From Lysobacterales bacterium (lineage in GTDB: Bacteria > Pseudomonadota > Gammaproteobacteria > Xanthomonadales > SZUA-5): 64,000 nucleotides of DNA. Location: assembly GCA_019187485.1 (NCBI GenBank), contig JABAQR010000026.1, positions 1 to 64,000 on the forward strand. The letters run 5' to 3'. Shown piece by piece: positions 9,666 to 19,708 of the stretch. Each line of letters opens with the position of its first letter. Position 1 is the first letter of the stretch. The position numbers and the translations under genes are program-made. The notes under the pieces were generated by a model. That model was not told the DNA's origin. It saw only the letters and a list, made by a program, of their open reading frames with translations, and did no database searches.

Positions 9666-10418
9666 ATGACGCACCACGAGAAATCGCCAGCCTGGTCCGG
9701 GCGCATTGCGCTGGGCACAGGCTGGGCGGTGTTTTCCGGCGACATGGGCGACAACCGGGTACATACCCACCACGCCATGCAACTGGTCCTCGCTCCCCGC
9801 GAAACGGTCACCGTTTCCGCTCATGGTCAAGGCGACATCACTGCGCCCGGAGTGCTGATCGACGCGGACGTGCCGCACCGCGTCTGGCCCGGCGCCGCGG
9901 CGCTGCTGTACGTCGAACGCGAGTCTCATACGGGACGGACTTTGGCGCTGGCCTGCGTGCGGGGATTGTGTCTGCTCACGGAGCGACAGCGCGATGCCGC
10001 GCTCGGCGTCTGGCCGTTGTCGACCGACGCAGATCTGGGCCCTCTGCTCGCGGCACTCGGATTACCCAAGTCGGTGCCGGCTCCGGCTGGCCGTCGCTCC
10101 GACCGCGTCCAAGATCTTCTTGAAGGCCTGCCGGCCCGCAGCGAGTTGAACGGCACACTGGCGGAATTCGCAAGCGAAGCCTCGCTGTCGCCCAGTCATT
10201 TCAGACATCGGGTTCGTGCGCTGGTGGGGATGCCGCTGCGACCCTACCTGCGCTGGCTGCGATTGCGCCGGGCCTTGATGAGTGCCGCCGCGGGCGCGGA
10301 CTTGAGTCGGGCAGCGCAAGACGCCGGATTTGCGGACGCCGCCCACCTGAGCCGAACCATGCAAAGACACTTCGGCGTGCCGCCCAGCGCCATCCTGGCT
10401 GCCCTGCGAACGGCTTGA
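9666..10418 (+). CDS. AraC-family transcriptional regulator
   Basis: 250 residues. The C-terminal third carries two helix-turn-helix units (LAEFASEASLSPSHFRHRV and LSRAAQDAGFADAAHLSRTM, then HFGVPPSAI), the AraC/XylS hallmark. The N-terminal half looks like a cupin-type sensor (HHAMQLVLAPRETVTV). It starts 13 bp after the copper ATPase, so it is probably cotranscribed. The ligand and target genes are unknown; the methyltransferase and membrane genes just downstream are candidates. Confidence 0.82.
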   Translation: MTHHEKSPAWSGRIALGTGWAVFSGDMGDNRVHTHHAMQLVLAPRETVTVSAHGQGDITAPGVLIDADVPHRVWPGAAALLYVERESHTGRTLALACVRGLCLLTERQRDAALGVWPLSTDADLGPLLAALGLPKSVPAPAGRRSDRVQDLLEGLPARSELNGTLAEFASEASLSPSHFRHRVRALVGMPLRPYLRWLRLRRALMSAAAGADLSRAAQDAGFADAAHLSRTMQRHFGVPPSAILAALRTA

Positions 10419-10498
10419 TTCCGCCGCTTTGTTCAAGCCAGACGGGCTCGCTCGCGGCAAGCTGCTCAGCCTATCGAACCCTAGAAGGCTGACTTCTC

Positions 10499-10702
10499 AT
10501 GACCAACACGCTCCCAACCTTGTTGCGCTGGACCCAGCGAAGGCGACAACCATTGCGGTTCCTGATGCTCGTGGCGATCGTCTCCCTGTTTGTTGACGGC
10601 CTTCTGGTCGAACGCAACTTCGTGCACCTCATGCTCCTTCATCCAGTGCTTCTGATCGCACTGCTGGGTGCGCTGGCTTTGACGGCAACATCCGATGAGT
10701 AG
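10499..10702 (+). CDS. Small two-helix membrane protein (copy 1)
   Basis: 67 residues with two hydrophobic helices (FLMLVAIVSLFVDGLLV and LHPVLLIALLGALALTA) and the motif DGLLVERNFVHLM between them. A relative with the same layout (DAFVFERSEIHTLVGH) is encoded at 25604-25834, in the second copper cluster. The function is unknown. It overlaps the methyltransferase start by 8 bp, so the two are probably coupled. Confidence 0.6.
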   Translation: MTNTLPTLLRWTQRRRQPLRFLMLVAIVSLFVDGLLVERNFVHLMLLHPVLLIALLGALALTATSDE

Positions 10703-11357
10703 CAATTTGCCCCACCGGGACTTCGTTCCGGCGTTGCGCTTCCCGTTCCTCACGCCATGGTACGACCGTCTGGTGGCGTTGACGGTGCGCGAAGCCCGGA
10801 TGAAGGCGTCTCTATTGACGCACGCCGATGTCACACCCGGCGAGCGGGTTCTGGACCTGGGCTGTGGCACCGGCACCCTGCTGCTGCAGTTGGCCTCGCG
10901 AGTGCCCGGCGCGCGAATCGCCGGTGTCGATGCCGACCCGGCGATGCTGCGCCAAGCGCAGGCCAAGGCCACCGCCGCAGGCATCTCTCTGGACCTTGCG
11001 CCTGCCTGGGCCGATGCACTGCCGTTCGCCGACGGCTCGTTCGACGTAGTGCTCTCGTCGCTCTTCTTCCACCACCTCCAGCCCAACGACAAGCGACGCA
11101 GTCTCCGCGAGGTTTTGCGCGTGCTGCGTCCTGGCGGAAGGGTGTTGATCGCCGACTTCAGTCGGCCCGCCTCGTGGGTCGGTCGAGCCGCGTTCCACCT
11201 GGTGCGCTTGCTTGACGGCTATGCCAACACCCGCGACCACGCGGAGGGCCGGTTACCCGAGCTCATGCGCGACGCAGGCTTTGTTGATGTATCCACCCTG
11301 CACAGTCTCGGTGTACCTGTTGGCCGGATCGGCCTTTACCGCGGCATTCGACCGTAG
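10695..11357 (+). CDS. Class I SAM-dependent methyltransferase
   Basis: 220 residues with the Rossmann methyltransferase motifs: VLDLGCGTGTLLLQLA (about 49-64, SAM-binding motif I), GVDADPAML (motif II), FDVVLSSLFFHHL (motif IV) and LRPGGRVLIADF. This is the Methyltransf_11/UbiE style that methylates small molecules or lipids. The substrate is unknown. It is coupled to the small membrane protein upstream; the pairing and the metal-island setting suggest metal- or membrane-related chemistry, but nothing in the sequence proves it. Confidence 0.8.
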   Translation: MSSNLPHRDFVPALRFPFLTPWYDRLVALTVREARMKASLLTHADVTPGERVLDLGCGTGTLLLQLASRVPGARIAGVDADPAMLRQAQAKATAAGISLDLAPAWADALPFADGSFDVVLSSLFFHHLQPNDKRRSLREVLRVLRPGGRVLIADFSRPASWVGRAAFHLVRLLDGYANTRDHAEGRLPELMRDAGFVDVSTLHSLGVPVGRIGLYRGIRP

Positions 11358-11591
11358 GACGGTTCGCGCGGCGAAGGCCTCCCCACCAAAGCGCTCAATC
11401 GCAAAACTGCGAACGTGCGTACTCACGACGGGCGAGGCTGCTTGAGCGAAACACTCGGCCAAGCCGATTCGGTACAGAAAGCCAGGAGGCGAATGGCTCC
11501 CCCACGGTCCGGGTGAGCTTTCCAACCGCTACGTTCAATCCAAAGGCGGTGCGGACAGTGACACTGTGCGCCTGATTCTGGAGGACACTTC

Positions 11592-12446
11592 ATGCGCTTA
11601 CACACACTCCTGCGCTACGGCGCATATCCCGTGATTTTTGGCGGCGTCGCAGCGTTCGTGTTGACATGGTCCACGCTGGGACGGTCGCCATGGCCCGCAT
11701 TCATGCTCATCGCGCTGGCCGGTCTGTTTGCCGTGGCAGTGCTCGAGCGCGTGCAGCCGTTCGAAGCGGACTGGAACCACGATCACAACGACACGGCCAC
11801 GGACGCCATCCATGTGCTGGTGAACATGATGCTGATGTCGGGCACGGCGTACCTGCTACACCTTCTGGTCGGCCGCGTGCCGACGATGACCGTCTGGCCG
11901 CAGTCCTGGCCGATCGCCATGCAGGTACCGCTCGCCGGCGCGATCCTGGATGTGGGTTTGTATGCGATGCATCGACTAAGTCACCACGTCCACTGGATGT
12001 GGCACCTACACGCGATACATCACAGCGCCGAGCGGCTCTACTGGATGAACGGGGATCGCCGGCATCCCCTCAGCGCGTTGCTGCTGGCAGGCCCAGGGCT
12101 CGTTGTGGCCGTATTGCTCGGCGCGCCGGCCGCGGTCATCAGCGCATGGCTGACTGTGCTGACCGTCCACCTCGGGTTCCAGCACGCAAATATCGACTAC
12201 TCGCTCGGACCATTGCGCCGCTGGATCGGTGGCGCCGAGTTGCACCGCTGGCACCAACGCCGCGACTATGTCGACGCCCAGGTCAATTTCGGCGAGTTCT
12301 GGCTGATCTGGGATGGGATTTGCGGAACGCGCTTCGACCACCCGACGCCGGTGAGAGCGAACGATGTGGGCCTGGACGAGATCTTTCCGACGACTTACTC
12401 GGCACAGCTTCACTGGCCATTCCAAAGTCGGCGTCAGGTTAGCTAG
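11592..12446 (+). CDS. Sterol desaturase / fatty acid hydroxylase family membrane protein
   Basis: 284 residues with about four membrane helices and the His-box set of di-iron membrane oxygenases: HRLSHHVHWMWHLHAIHHS (about 119-137), HLGFQHAN (about 193-200) and HRWHQRRDY (about 218-226). The family adds hydroxyl groups to fatty acids, sterols or carotenoids. AGGAGGACAC-like purine-rich sequence (GGAGGAC, about 11579-11585) precedes the ATG. It lies alone between the methyltransferase and the convergent merA gene, and its substrate cannot be told. Confidence 0.85.
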   Translation: MRLHTLLRYGAYPVIFGGVAAFVLTWSTLGRSPWPAFMLIALAGLFAVAVLERVQPFEADWNHDHNDTATDAIHVLVNMMLMSGTAYLLHLLVGRVPTMTVWPQSWPIAMQVPLAGAILDVGLYAMHRLSHHVHWMWHLHAIHHSAERLYWMNGDRRHPLSALLLAGPGLVVAVLLGAPAAVISAWLTVLTVHLGFQHANIDYSLGPLRRWIGGAELHRWHQRRDYVDAQVNFGEFWLIWDGICGTRFDHPTPVRANDVGLDEIFPTTYSAQLHWPFQSRRQVS

Positions 12447-12505
12447 CCAGTCCAGCTCAGCCGCCGCGAAGTCCAATCGATCGGGCCGCTGGCGGTCGGT
12501 TCCCG

Positions 12506-14489
<1,984 letters not shown>

Positions 14490-14501
14490 GGCGATCTCCT
14501 T

Positions 14502-14852
14502 TCAGTAGAACAGGGGCATGAGGTAGGGAAACACGATTGCGATCAGCACCAGGACGCCGACGATCCAGAAGAACACCTTGTAGGCCGTCCGCACCTGGGG
14601 CGCGGCGCATGCATCGTCCGGCGCGCAGGCACGGGCCGGACGGAAGATGCTGCGCCAAGCGAAGAGCAGCGCCACGAGAGCCACGCCGATGAAGATCGGC
14701 CGGTACGGATCCAGCGCGGTCAAGTTGCCGATCCAGGCACCAGAGAAACCCAGTGTGATCAGCACCAGTGGACCGAGGCAGCAGGTCGAGGCGAGGATGG
14801 CTGCGATGCCTCCGGCGGCAAGCGGGATTCGACCGCTACTGGGCTCCGCCAT
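14502..14852 (-). CDS. merT: Mercuric-ion transport protein
   Basis: 116 residues with three membrane helices. The Cys pair in helix 1 (STCCLG, Cys24/Cys25) and the second pair in the cytoplasmic loop (Cys76, Cys82) are the Hg(II) relay sites of MerT. It takes Hg(II) from MerP and delivers it to MerA. It is the first gene of the operon and is read from the divergent mer promoter next to merR. Confidence 0.95.
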   Translation of the reverse strand: MAEPSSGRIPLAAGGIAAILASTCCLGPLVLITLGFSGAWIGNLTALDPYRPIFIGVALVALLFAWRSIFRPARACAPDDACAAPQVRTAYKVFFWIVGVLVLIAIVFPYLMPLFY

Positions 14853-14888
14853 GGAGAATCTCCTTCCGGGATTTTGCGTGATGCGCTA

Positions 14889-14919
14889 ACGTTACTTCCG
14901 TAGTCAGGTACGGAGTCAA
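14889..14919 (-). promoter_or_regulatory. mer operator/promoter (PmerT)
   Basis: On the minus strand a -35 TTGACT (14919-14914) and a -10 TAACGT (14894-14889) are separated by exactly 19 bp. The spacer carries the dyad TCCGTA/TACGGA (14897-14902 and 14909-14914). This arrangement closely matches the Tn501/Tn21 mer promoter, where MerR underwinds the long spacer on Hg(II) binding. The merR start codon lies 5 bp beyond the -35, so merR is divergent and probably autorepressed. Confidence 0.93.
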
Positions 14920-14924
14920 GCGCG

Positions 14925-15332
14925 ATGATGAACGATCCGCCAACATTGACGATCGGCGCCTTCGCCAAGGCCGCCGGAGTCAACGTAGAGACCATCCGGT
15001 TCTATCAGCGTAGGGGATTACTGCCGGAACCGGATCGTCCACATGGCCGCATCCGACGCTACGGGACGGCAGACGTGGCGCGCATCCGCTTCGTGAAATC
15101 CGCCCAGCGGCTGGGATTTAATCTAGGCGAAGTCAGCCAGCTTCTGAAACTGGAGGACGGCACTCAATGCGGCACAGCCGCCGAGCTAGCTGCACTCCAC
15201 CTCACCGACGTACGCGCCAAACTGGCGGAACTGGCGCGGATCGAAGCGGTGCTGTGCAAGCTCGTCACTGAGTGCCATGCGAAACGGGGCAATGTGTCGT
15301 GCCCGCTGATCGACTCTCTGCACGGCAGCTAG
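14925..15332 (+). CDS. merR: Mercury-responsive MerR regulator
   Basis: 135 residues: N-terminal winged helix ([20 protein letters not shown]), then the dimer helix. The three Hg(II) ligands are Cys82, Cys117 and Cys126, at the same numbering as Tn501 MerR. It is divergent from merTPA across the 19-bp-spacer operator. Two adjacent ATG codons (14925 and 14928) are possible starts; the first is used. The gene ends convergently against the membrane protein at 15333, their stops directly abutting. Confidence 0.95.
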   Translation: MMNDPPTLTIGAFAKAAGVNVETIRFYQRRGLLPEPDRPHGRIRRYGTADVARIRFVKSAQRLGFNLGEVSQLLKLEDGTQCGTAAELAALHLTDVRAKLAELARIEAVLCKLVTECHAKRGNVSCPLIDSLHGS

Positions 15333-15809
15333 TTAGCCCGCGAGGCGCTTGGGGCCGCTCCGACGTCGCAAGATCCAGAGTGCTGCCACGGGAACCACGA
15401 TCCACTGCGCGAGCGGACTCAACCCGATACCGAGGATCGGGTCGACTGGCATGATCTCGCGGTAAGCCCAACGGCCGAGCCAGCGTGTGCTGATCCACTC
15501 GATGGCGATCGTCGTCAGCAAGCCCAGTGCCACGATGACCGCATCGGTGCGATGGGTACGAGCGAGCCAGGGCAGCGCGCGCGCGAGCAGCGCTGCCGCC
15601 AGCGCGCAGGCGACGGCGATCACTGCGTCACCCAACGAGCAGTGCAGCGCAGCTCGCCAGGCAGCGTCCGGACCGGCGTCGACCCAAATCGTGTACAGCC
15701 GCACGTGCGCGAGTTCCCAGAGTGCGAACATCGGCAGCGTGATGAGCGCGTACGCGAAGGCGCGACGCAGCGCCCCCGCCAACGAGAACGGCTCAGGGCT
15801 TGCGGTCAT
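15333..15809 (-). CDS. Four-helix membrane protein of unknown function
   Basis: 158 residues from the ATG at 15809 (MTASPEPFSLAG). About four hydrophobic segments (FAYALITLPMFALWEL, AVIAVACALAAALLA, AVIVALGLLTTIAIEW, LAQWIVVPVAALWIL) indicate an inner-membrane protein; the motif WLGRWAYREIMPVDP lies before the last helix. A start 38 codons upstream would cover the whole end of the preceding gene and is less likely. It overlaps the DUF2933 gene by 17 bp and probably belongs to the cus transcript. The function is unknown. Confidence 0.65.
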   Translation of the reverse strand: MTASPEPFSLAGALRRAFAYALITLPMFALWELAHVRLYTIWVDAGPDAAWRAALHCSLGDAVIAVACALAAALLARALPWLARTHRTDAVIVALGLLTTIAIEWISTRWLGRWAYREIMPVDPILGIGLSPLAQWIVVPVAALWILRRRSGPKRLAG

Positions 15810-15987
15810 CTGTCGAATGATCGTGGTGCGCGTGGCCACCGTGTCCATGGAACAGGTGCAGGAGCGGGCAAGCCACCAGTAGCAGGTAGGGAAGCGCGCC
15901 CAGCACGTGGCCCAAGTGCTCACGCAGGATCACGAACGCGGCCACCAGCAGGGCGGACAGGCCCACCATTTTCCAGTTTCGGTTCAT
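15793..15987 (-). CDS. DUF2933-type small His-rich membrane protein
   Basis: 64 residues from the ATG at 15987 (MNRNWKMVGLSALLVAAF): one to two membrane helices and a His-rich C-terminus (LFHGHGGHAHHDHSTDD). This matches the short DUF2933 proteins common in copper/silver gene clusters. The tail probably binds Cu or Ag. GGAAGGGGAA lies upstream of this start; longer in-frame starts lack one. It is downstream of the Cus genes on the same strand. Confidence 0.72.
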   Translation of the reverse strand: MNRNWKMVGLSALLVAAFVILREHLGHVLGALPYLLLVACPLLHLFHGHGGHAHHDHSTDDRKP

Positions 15988-16089
15988 GGCGATTCCCCTT
16001 CCTTGCGTGGAACCAGCCGGCGCCCTTGGCGGTACGCCGGCCAGCATGAGAGAGCCGCGGCGGCGGGTGACGCCGCAGCACATATCCCG

Positions 16090-16467
16090 TCAGCGCTGCA
16101 GTTCCGCGGTGTCGTTCGCATGGATCTCGCCAGACACCACCTCGGCTCGCGCATAGTGTTCGTCGAATACCTCGACGATGCGCACCTGACCCATCGGCAC
16201 GCGCTTGAAGCCTGCTGGCGGCGCTTTCGGCGCAGTGTGAACCTGCTCGTTGCGATAAACGCTCAGCACCTGGCCCACTTCGGCGCCGTGGGCTTCGCCG
16301 ACGCACACGACCACATTCTGGTCCTGCACCGACAGCACCTGTCCCTGCATGAAATAGTGGCGCGTGGGACTGTTGCTGGCACAGGCGGACAAAAGGGCCA
16401 ACAGGATCAAGGCAATCAGCAACCGGACATGGCGTATCGGGTTGGTGATGTTCATCTGGATGTTCAT
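16090..16467 (-). CDS. Uncharacterised metal-island lipoprotein (copy 1 of 3)
   Basis: 125 residues from the ATG at 16467: a lipoprotein signal (LLIALILLALLSAC) then one compact beta-rich domain with HYFMQGQVLSVQDQNVVVCV, GAEVGQVLSVYR and GQVRIVEVFDEHYARAEVVS. The same domain recurs at 23877-24263 and 25931-26323, always beside copper genes. The pattern (GxVLSV, VVCVG, GxxxGQVL, GQVRIVxVFDxHYA) looks like a small barrel of the FlgT-C/OB type, which is inference. It follows cusA and is probably cotranscribed. The function is unknown. Confidence 0.68.
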   Translation of the reverse strand: MNIQMNITNPIRHVRLLIALILLALLSACASNSPTRHYFMQGQVLSVQDQNVVVCVGEAHGAEVGQVLSVYRNEQVHTAPKAPPAGFKRVPMGQVRIVEVFDEHYARAEVVSGEIHANDTAELQR

Positions 16468-16575
16468 GTTGCTCTCCGTTTGGGGAACTTGCACCCGCAT
16501 GCGGCGGGCGTGCGCGGCCGGCTTCCCTCATCCACCCGTCGAGCCGGTCGCCGAGGGGGATATCCGACGGCGCCG

Positions 16576-19500
16576 TTACTGCGCCGTGCTCGAATCTCTC
16601 TGCAAGGTCTGACGCCTCTTCACCAAGGCATACACCGCTGGTATCACCACCAGCGTCAGCACGGTCGACGAGAGCATCCCCCCAACCATCGGCGCGGCGA
16701 TGCGGCGCATGACCTCAGAACCGGTGCCGGTGCTCCACATGATCGGAAGCAGGCCGGCGATGATCGCGGTGACGGTCATCATCTTCGGGCGCACACGTTC
16801 GACGGCGCCTTCGACGATGGCGTCGATCAGATCGGCCGCCGTCAGCGTCTCGCCGGCGGCCTTGCGCGCGGCGGCGCGCGCCGCCAGTGCGTGATCAAGA
16901 TAAATCAGCATGACCACGCCGGTCTGCGCGGCAACGCCCGCAAGCGCGATAAAGCCGACGGCGACGGCGACGCTCAGGTTGTACTGCAGCGCCCACATCA
17001 GCCAGACGCCGCCGACCAGCGCGAACGGCACCGAGAACATCACGATCAGCGATTCGCTGACGCGCCGGAAGTTGAGGTACAGCAGCAGGAAAATGATGCC
17101 GAGGGTCAGCGGGATGACGATCTTCATGGTCGCCTGCGCGCGCTGCATGTACTCGAACTGGCCGCTCCAGGTGGCATAGGTCCCTGGCGGAAAGGCAACT
17201 TGCTCAGCGACGGTCTTTTGCGCATCGCGCACATAGCTGCCGATGTCGCGACCGCGCAGGTCGACATAAATGTAGGCGCTGAGCAGCGCGTTCTCGGTGC
17301 GGATCGATGGCGCGCCCTGGCTCAAGCCCACGTGCGCCAGTTCGCCGAGCGGGATCTGCGCGCCGTCCATGGTCGCGATCAGCACTTCGCGAGCGATGCG
17401 TTCGGGCGAATCGCGCAGTTCGCGCGGGTAGCGCACGATGACGCCGAAACGCTCGCGGCCCTCCACCGTGGTGGTGACCATCTCGCCTCCGAGCGCGGCG
17501 GCGACGACATCCTGGATGGCGCCGACGGACAGCCCGTAGCGCGCCAGTTGCGTCAGGTCGGGCTCGATGTCGAGGTAGAAGCCGCCGGTCAGGCGTTCGG
17601 CGTAGGCGCTGGTGGTGCCGGGTACTGCGCGCACCACGCGCTCGATGTCGCGCGCGACGGTCTCGATCTGTTTCAGATCCTTGCCGAACACCTTGATGCC
17701 AATCGGCGTGCGGATGCCGGTGGAGAGCATGTCGGTGCGCGCCTTGATCGGCATGGTCCAGGAATTGGCGACACCGGGAAACTTGAGCGCGGTGTCCATC
17801 TCGGCGATCAACTGGTCCTGCGTCATCCCCGGCCGCCACTCCGCCTGCGGCTTCAGGTTGATCACGGTCTCGAACATCTCCAGCGGCGCCGGATCGGTGG
17901 CAGTCAATGCGCGCCCGGCCTTGCCGAACACCGATTCGACCTCCGGGAACGACTTGATGATGCGGTCCTGGGTCTGCAGCAACTGCCCGGCCTGGGTCAC
18001 GCTCATGCCCGGCAACGAGGACGGCATGTACAGCAGGCTGCCCTCGTTCAAGCTCGGCATGAACTCCGAGCCGAGCCGGCTGGCCGGCCACGCGGTCGCG
18101 ATCAGCACCACCACTGCCAGCGCGATCACTCCCTTCTGGAAACGCAGCACGAAGGCGATCACCGGACGGTAGATCGCGATCAGCAAGCGGTTCAGCGGAT
18201 TCTTTGATTCGGCAAGGATGCGGCCGCGCACGAACAGGTACATCAGCACCGGCACCAGCGTCACCGACAGCACCGCGGCGCCGGCCATCGCAAAGGTCTT
18301 GGTGTAGGCGAGCGGCTTGAACAAGCGGCCCTCTTGCGCTTCCAGCGCAAACACCGGCACGAACGACACGGTGATGATCAAAAGGCCAAAGAACAACGAC
18401 GGACCGACCTCCTTGCAAGCGTCGATGATCAGTTGCAGTCGGCTGCGGTCGCCGCCGCGCTCGATGTGTTTGTGCGCGTTCTCGATCATCACGATCGCGG
18501 CGTCGATCATCGCGCCTATGGCAATGGCGATACCGCCGAGGCTCATGATGTTGGAGTTCATGCCGAGCGCGTGCATCGCCAGGAAGGCGATCAGCACGCC
18601 AATCGGCAGCATGACGATAGCCACCAGCGCGCTGCGCACGTGGAACAGGAACACGATGCACACCAGCGCGACGATGATGCTTTCCTCGATCAGCGTGGTC
18701 TGCAGCGTGGCGATTGCGCGGTGGATCAGATCGGAGCGGTCGTAGACGCTGCGGATGGCGACGCCATCGGGCAGGCCGCTGCTGATCTCGGCGATCTTGT
18801 CCTTGAGGTTGTGAATCACCGCCAGCGTGTTCTCGCCAGAGCGCGCGATGGCCACACCGGACACCACCTCGCCTTCGCCATTGAGCTCGGCGATGCCGCG
18901 ACGCTCATCGGCGGCCAGTTCCACGGTGGCGACATCGCGGATCAGCACCGGCGTGCCACCTTCGGCGCGCAACACCAGTTGCTCGATATCGGCGATGCCA
19001 CGCAGGTAGCCGCGACTGCGCACCATGTACTCGGTCTCGCTGATCTCGACGCTGCGACCGCCGACGTCGCGGTTGCTGGCCTTGATCACCTCGCCGACCT
19101 GCATCAGCGGCACACCGAACTGGCGCAGCTTGGCCGGATCGACGGTGACCGAATACTGGCGCACGAAACCACCGAGACTGGCGACTTCGGCGACGCCGTG
19201 CGCCTTGGTCAGTTGGTAGCGCACGTACCAGTCCTGGATCGCGCGCAGCTCGTCCAGCGAGCGGTCCTTGCCTTCGAGCGCGTACTGGTAGACCCAACCG
19301 ACGCCGGTGGCATCGGGACCCAGCGTTGGCGTCACGCCCGGCGGCAGGCGCCCCGCCGCAAAGTTCAGGTACTCCAGTACCCGCGAACGCGCCCAGTAGA
19401 GATCAGTGCCATCCTCGAAGATCACGTAGACGAACGACGAGCCGAAGAACGAGAAGCCGCGCACCACGCGCGATTTCGGCACCGCCAGCATCGCCGTGGT

Positions 19501-19707
19501 CAACGGATAGGTGACCTGGTCCTCGACCACCTGCGGCGCCTGGCCGGGGTACTCGGTGTAGACAATCACCTGCACGTCGGACAAATCCGGCAGCGCGTCC
19601 AGCGGCGTGCGCGACACCGCGTAGATGCCGGCGGCGGTGATCGCAAGCGTGCCCAGCAACACCAGGAAGATGTTGCGCAACGACCATTCGATCAGGCGGG
19701 AGAGCAT
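16576..19707 (-). CDS. cusA: CusA-type copper/silver RND efflux pump
   Basis: 1043 residues from the ATG at 19707 (MLSRLIEWSLRNIFLVL); an upstream ATG at 19815 lies inside cusB and is rejected. It is the inner-membrane proton-driven pump of the CusCBA complex. DALPDLSDVQVIVYTEYPG and VRGFSFFGSSFVYVIFEDG near the N-terminus are characteristic of CusA as against CzcA. The full set of 12 helices and two large periplasmic loops fits the length. It starts 1 bp after the cusB stop. Confidence 0.93.
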   Translation of the reverse strand: MLSRLIEWSLRNIFLVLLGTLAITAAGIYAVSRTPLDALPDLSDVQVIVYTEYPGQAPQVVEDQVTYPLTTAMLAVPKSRVVRGFSFFGSSFVYVIFEDGTDLYWARSRVLEYLNFAAGRLPPGVTPTLGPDATGVGWVYQYALEGKDRSLDELRAIQDWYVRYQLTKAHGVAEVASLGGFVRQYSVTVDPAKLRQFGVPLMQVGEVIKASNRDVGGRSVEISETEYMVRSRGYLRGIADIEQLVLRAEGGTPVLIRDVATVELAADERRGIAELNGEGEVVSGVAIARSGENTLAVIHNLKDKIAEISSGLPDGVAIRSVYDRSDLIHRAIATLQTTLIEESIIVALVCIVFLFHVRSALVAIVMLPIGVLIAFLAMHALGMNSNIMSLGGIAIAIGAMIDAAIVMIENAHKHIERGGDRSRLQLIIDACKEVGPSLFFGLLIITVSFVPVFALEAQEGRLFKPLAYTKTFAMAGAAVLSVTLVPVLMYLFVRGRILAESKNPLNRLLIAIYRPVIAFVLRFQKGVIALAVVVLIATAWPASRLGSEFMPSLNEGSLLYMPSSLPGMSVTQAGQLLQTQDRIIKSFPEVESVFGKAGRALTATDPAPLEMFETVINLKPQAEWRPGMTQDQLIAEMDTALKFPGVANSWTMPIKARTDMLSTGIRTPIGIKVFGKDLKQIETVARDIERVVRAVPGTTSAYAERLTGGFYLDIEPDLTQLARYGLSVGAIQDVVAAALGGEMVTTTVEGRERFGVIVRYPRELRDSPERIAREVLIATMDGAQIPLGELAHVGLSQGAPSIRTENALLSAYIYVDLRGRDIGSYVRDAQKTVAEQVAFPPGTYATWSGQFEYMQRAQATMKIVIPLTLGIIFLLLYLNFRRVSESLIVMFSVPFALVGGVWLMWALQYNLSVAVAVGFIALAGVAAQTGVVMLIYLDHALAARAAARKAAGETLTAADLIDAIVEGAVERVRPKMMTVTAIIAGLLPIMWSTGTGSEVMRRIAAPMVGGMLSSTVLTLVVIPAVYALVKRRQTLQRDSSTAQ

Positions 19708-19708
19708 T

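Noticed and set aside
15907-18207. Long plus-strand open frame of 766 codons, and another at 18334-19932
   Set aside because: Both lie antisense to cusA and cusB. Their His/Arg/Gln-rich products show no family motif, whereas the minus-strand frames have clear RND and adaptor motifs. High-GC antisense frames explain them.
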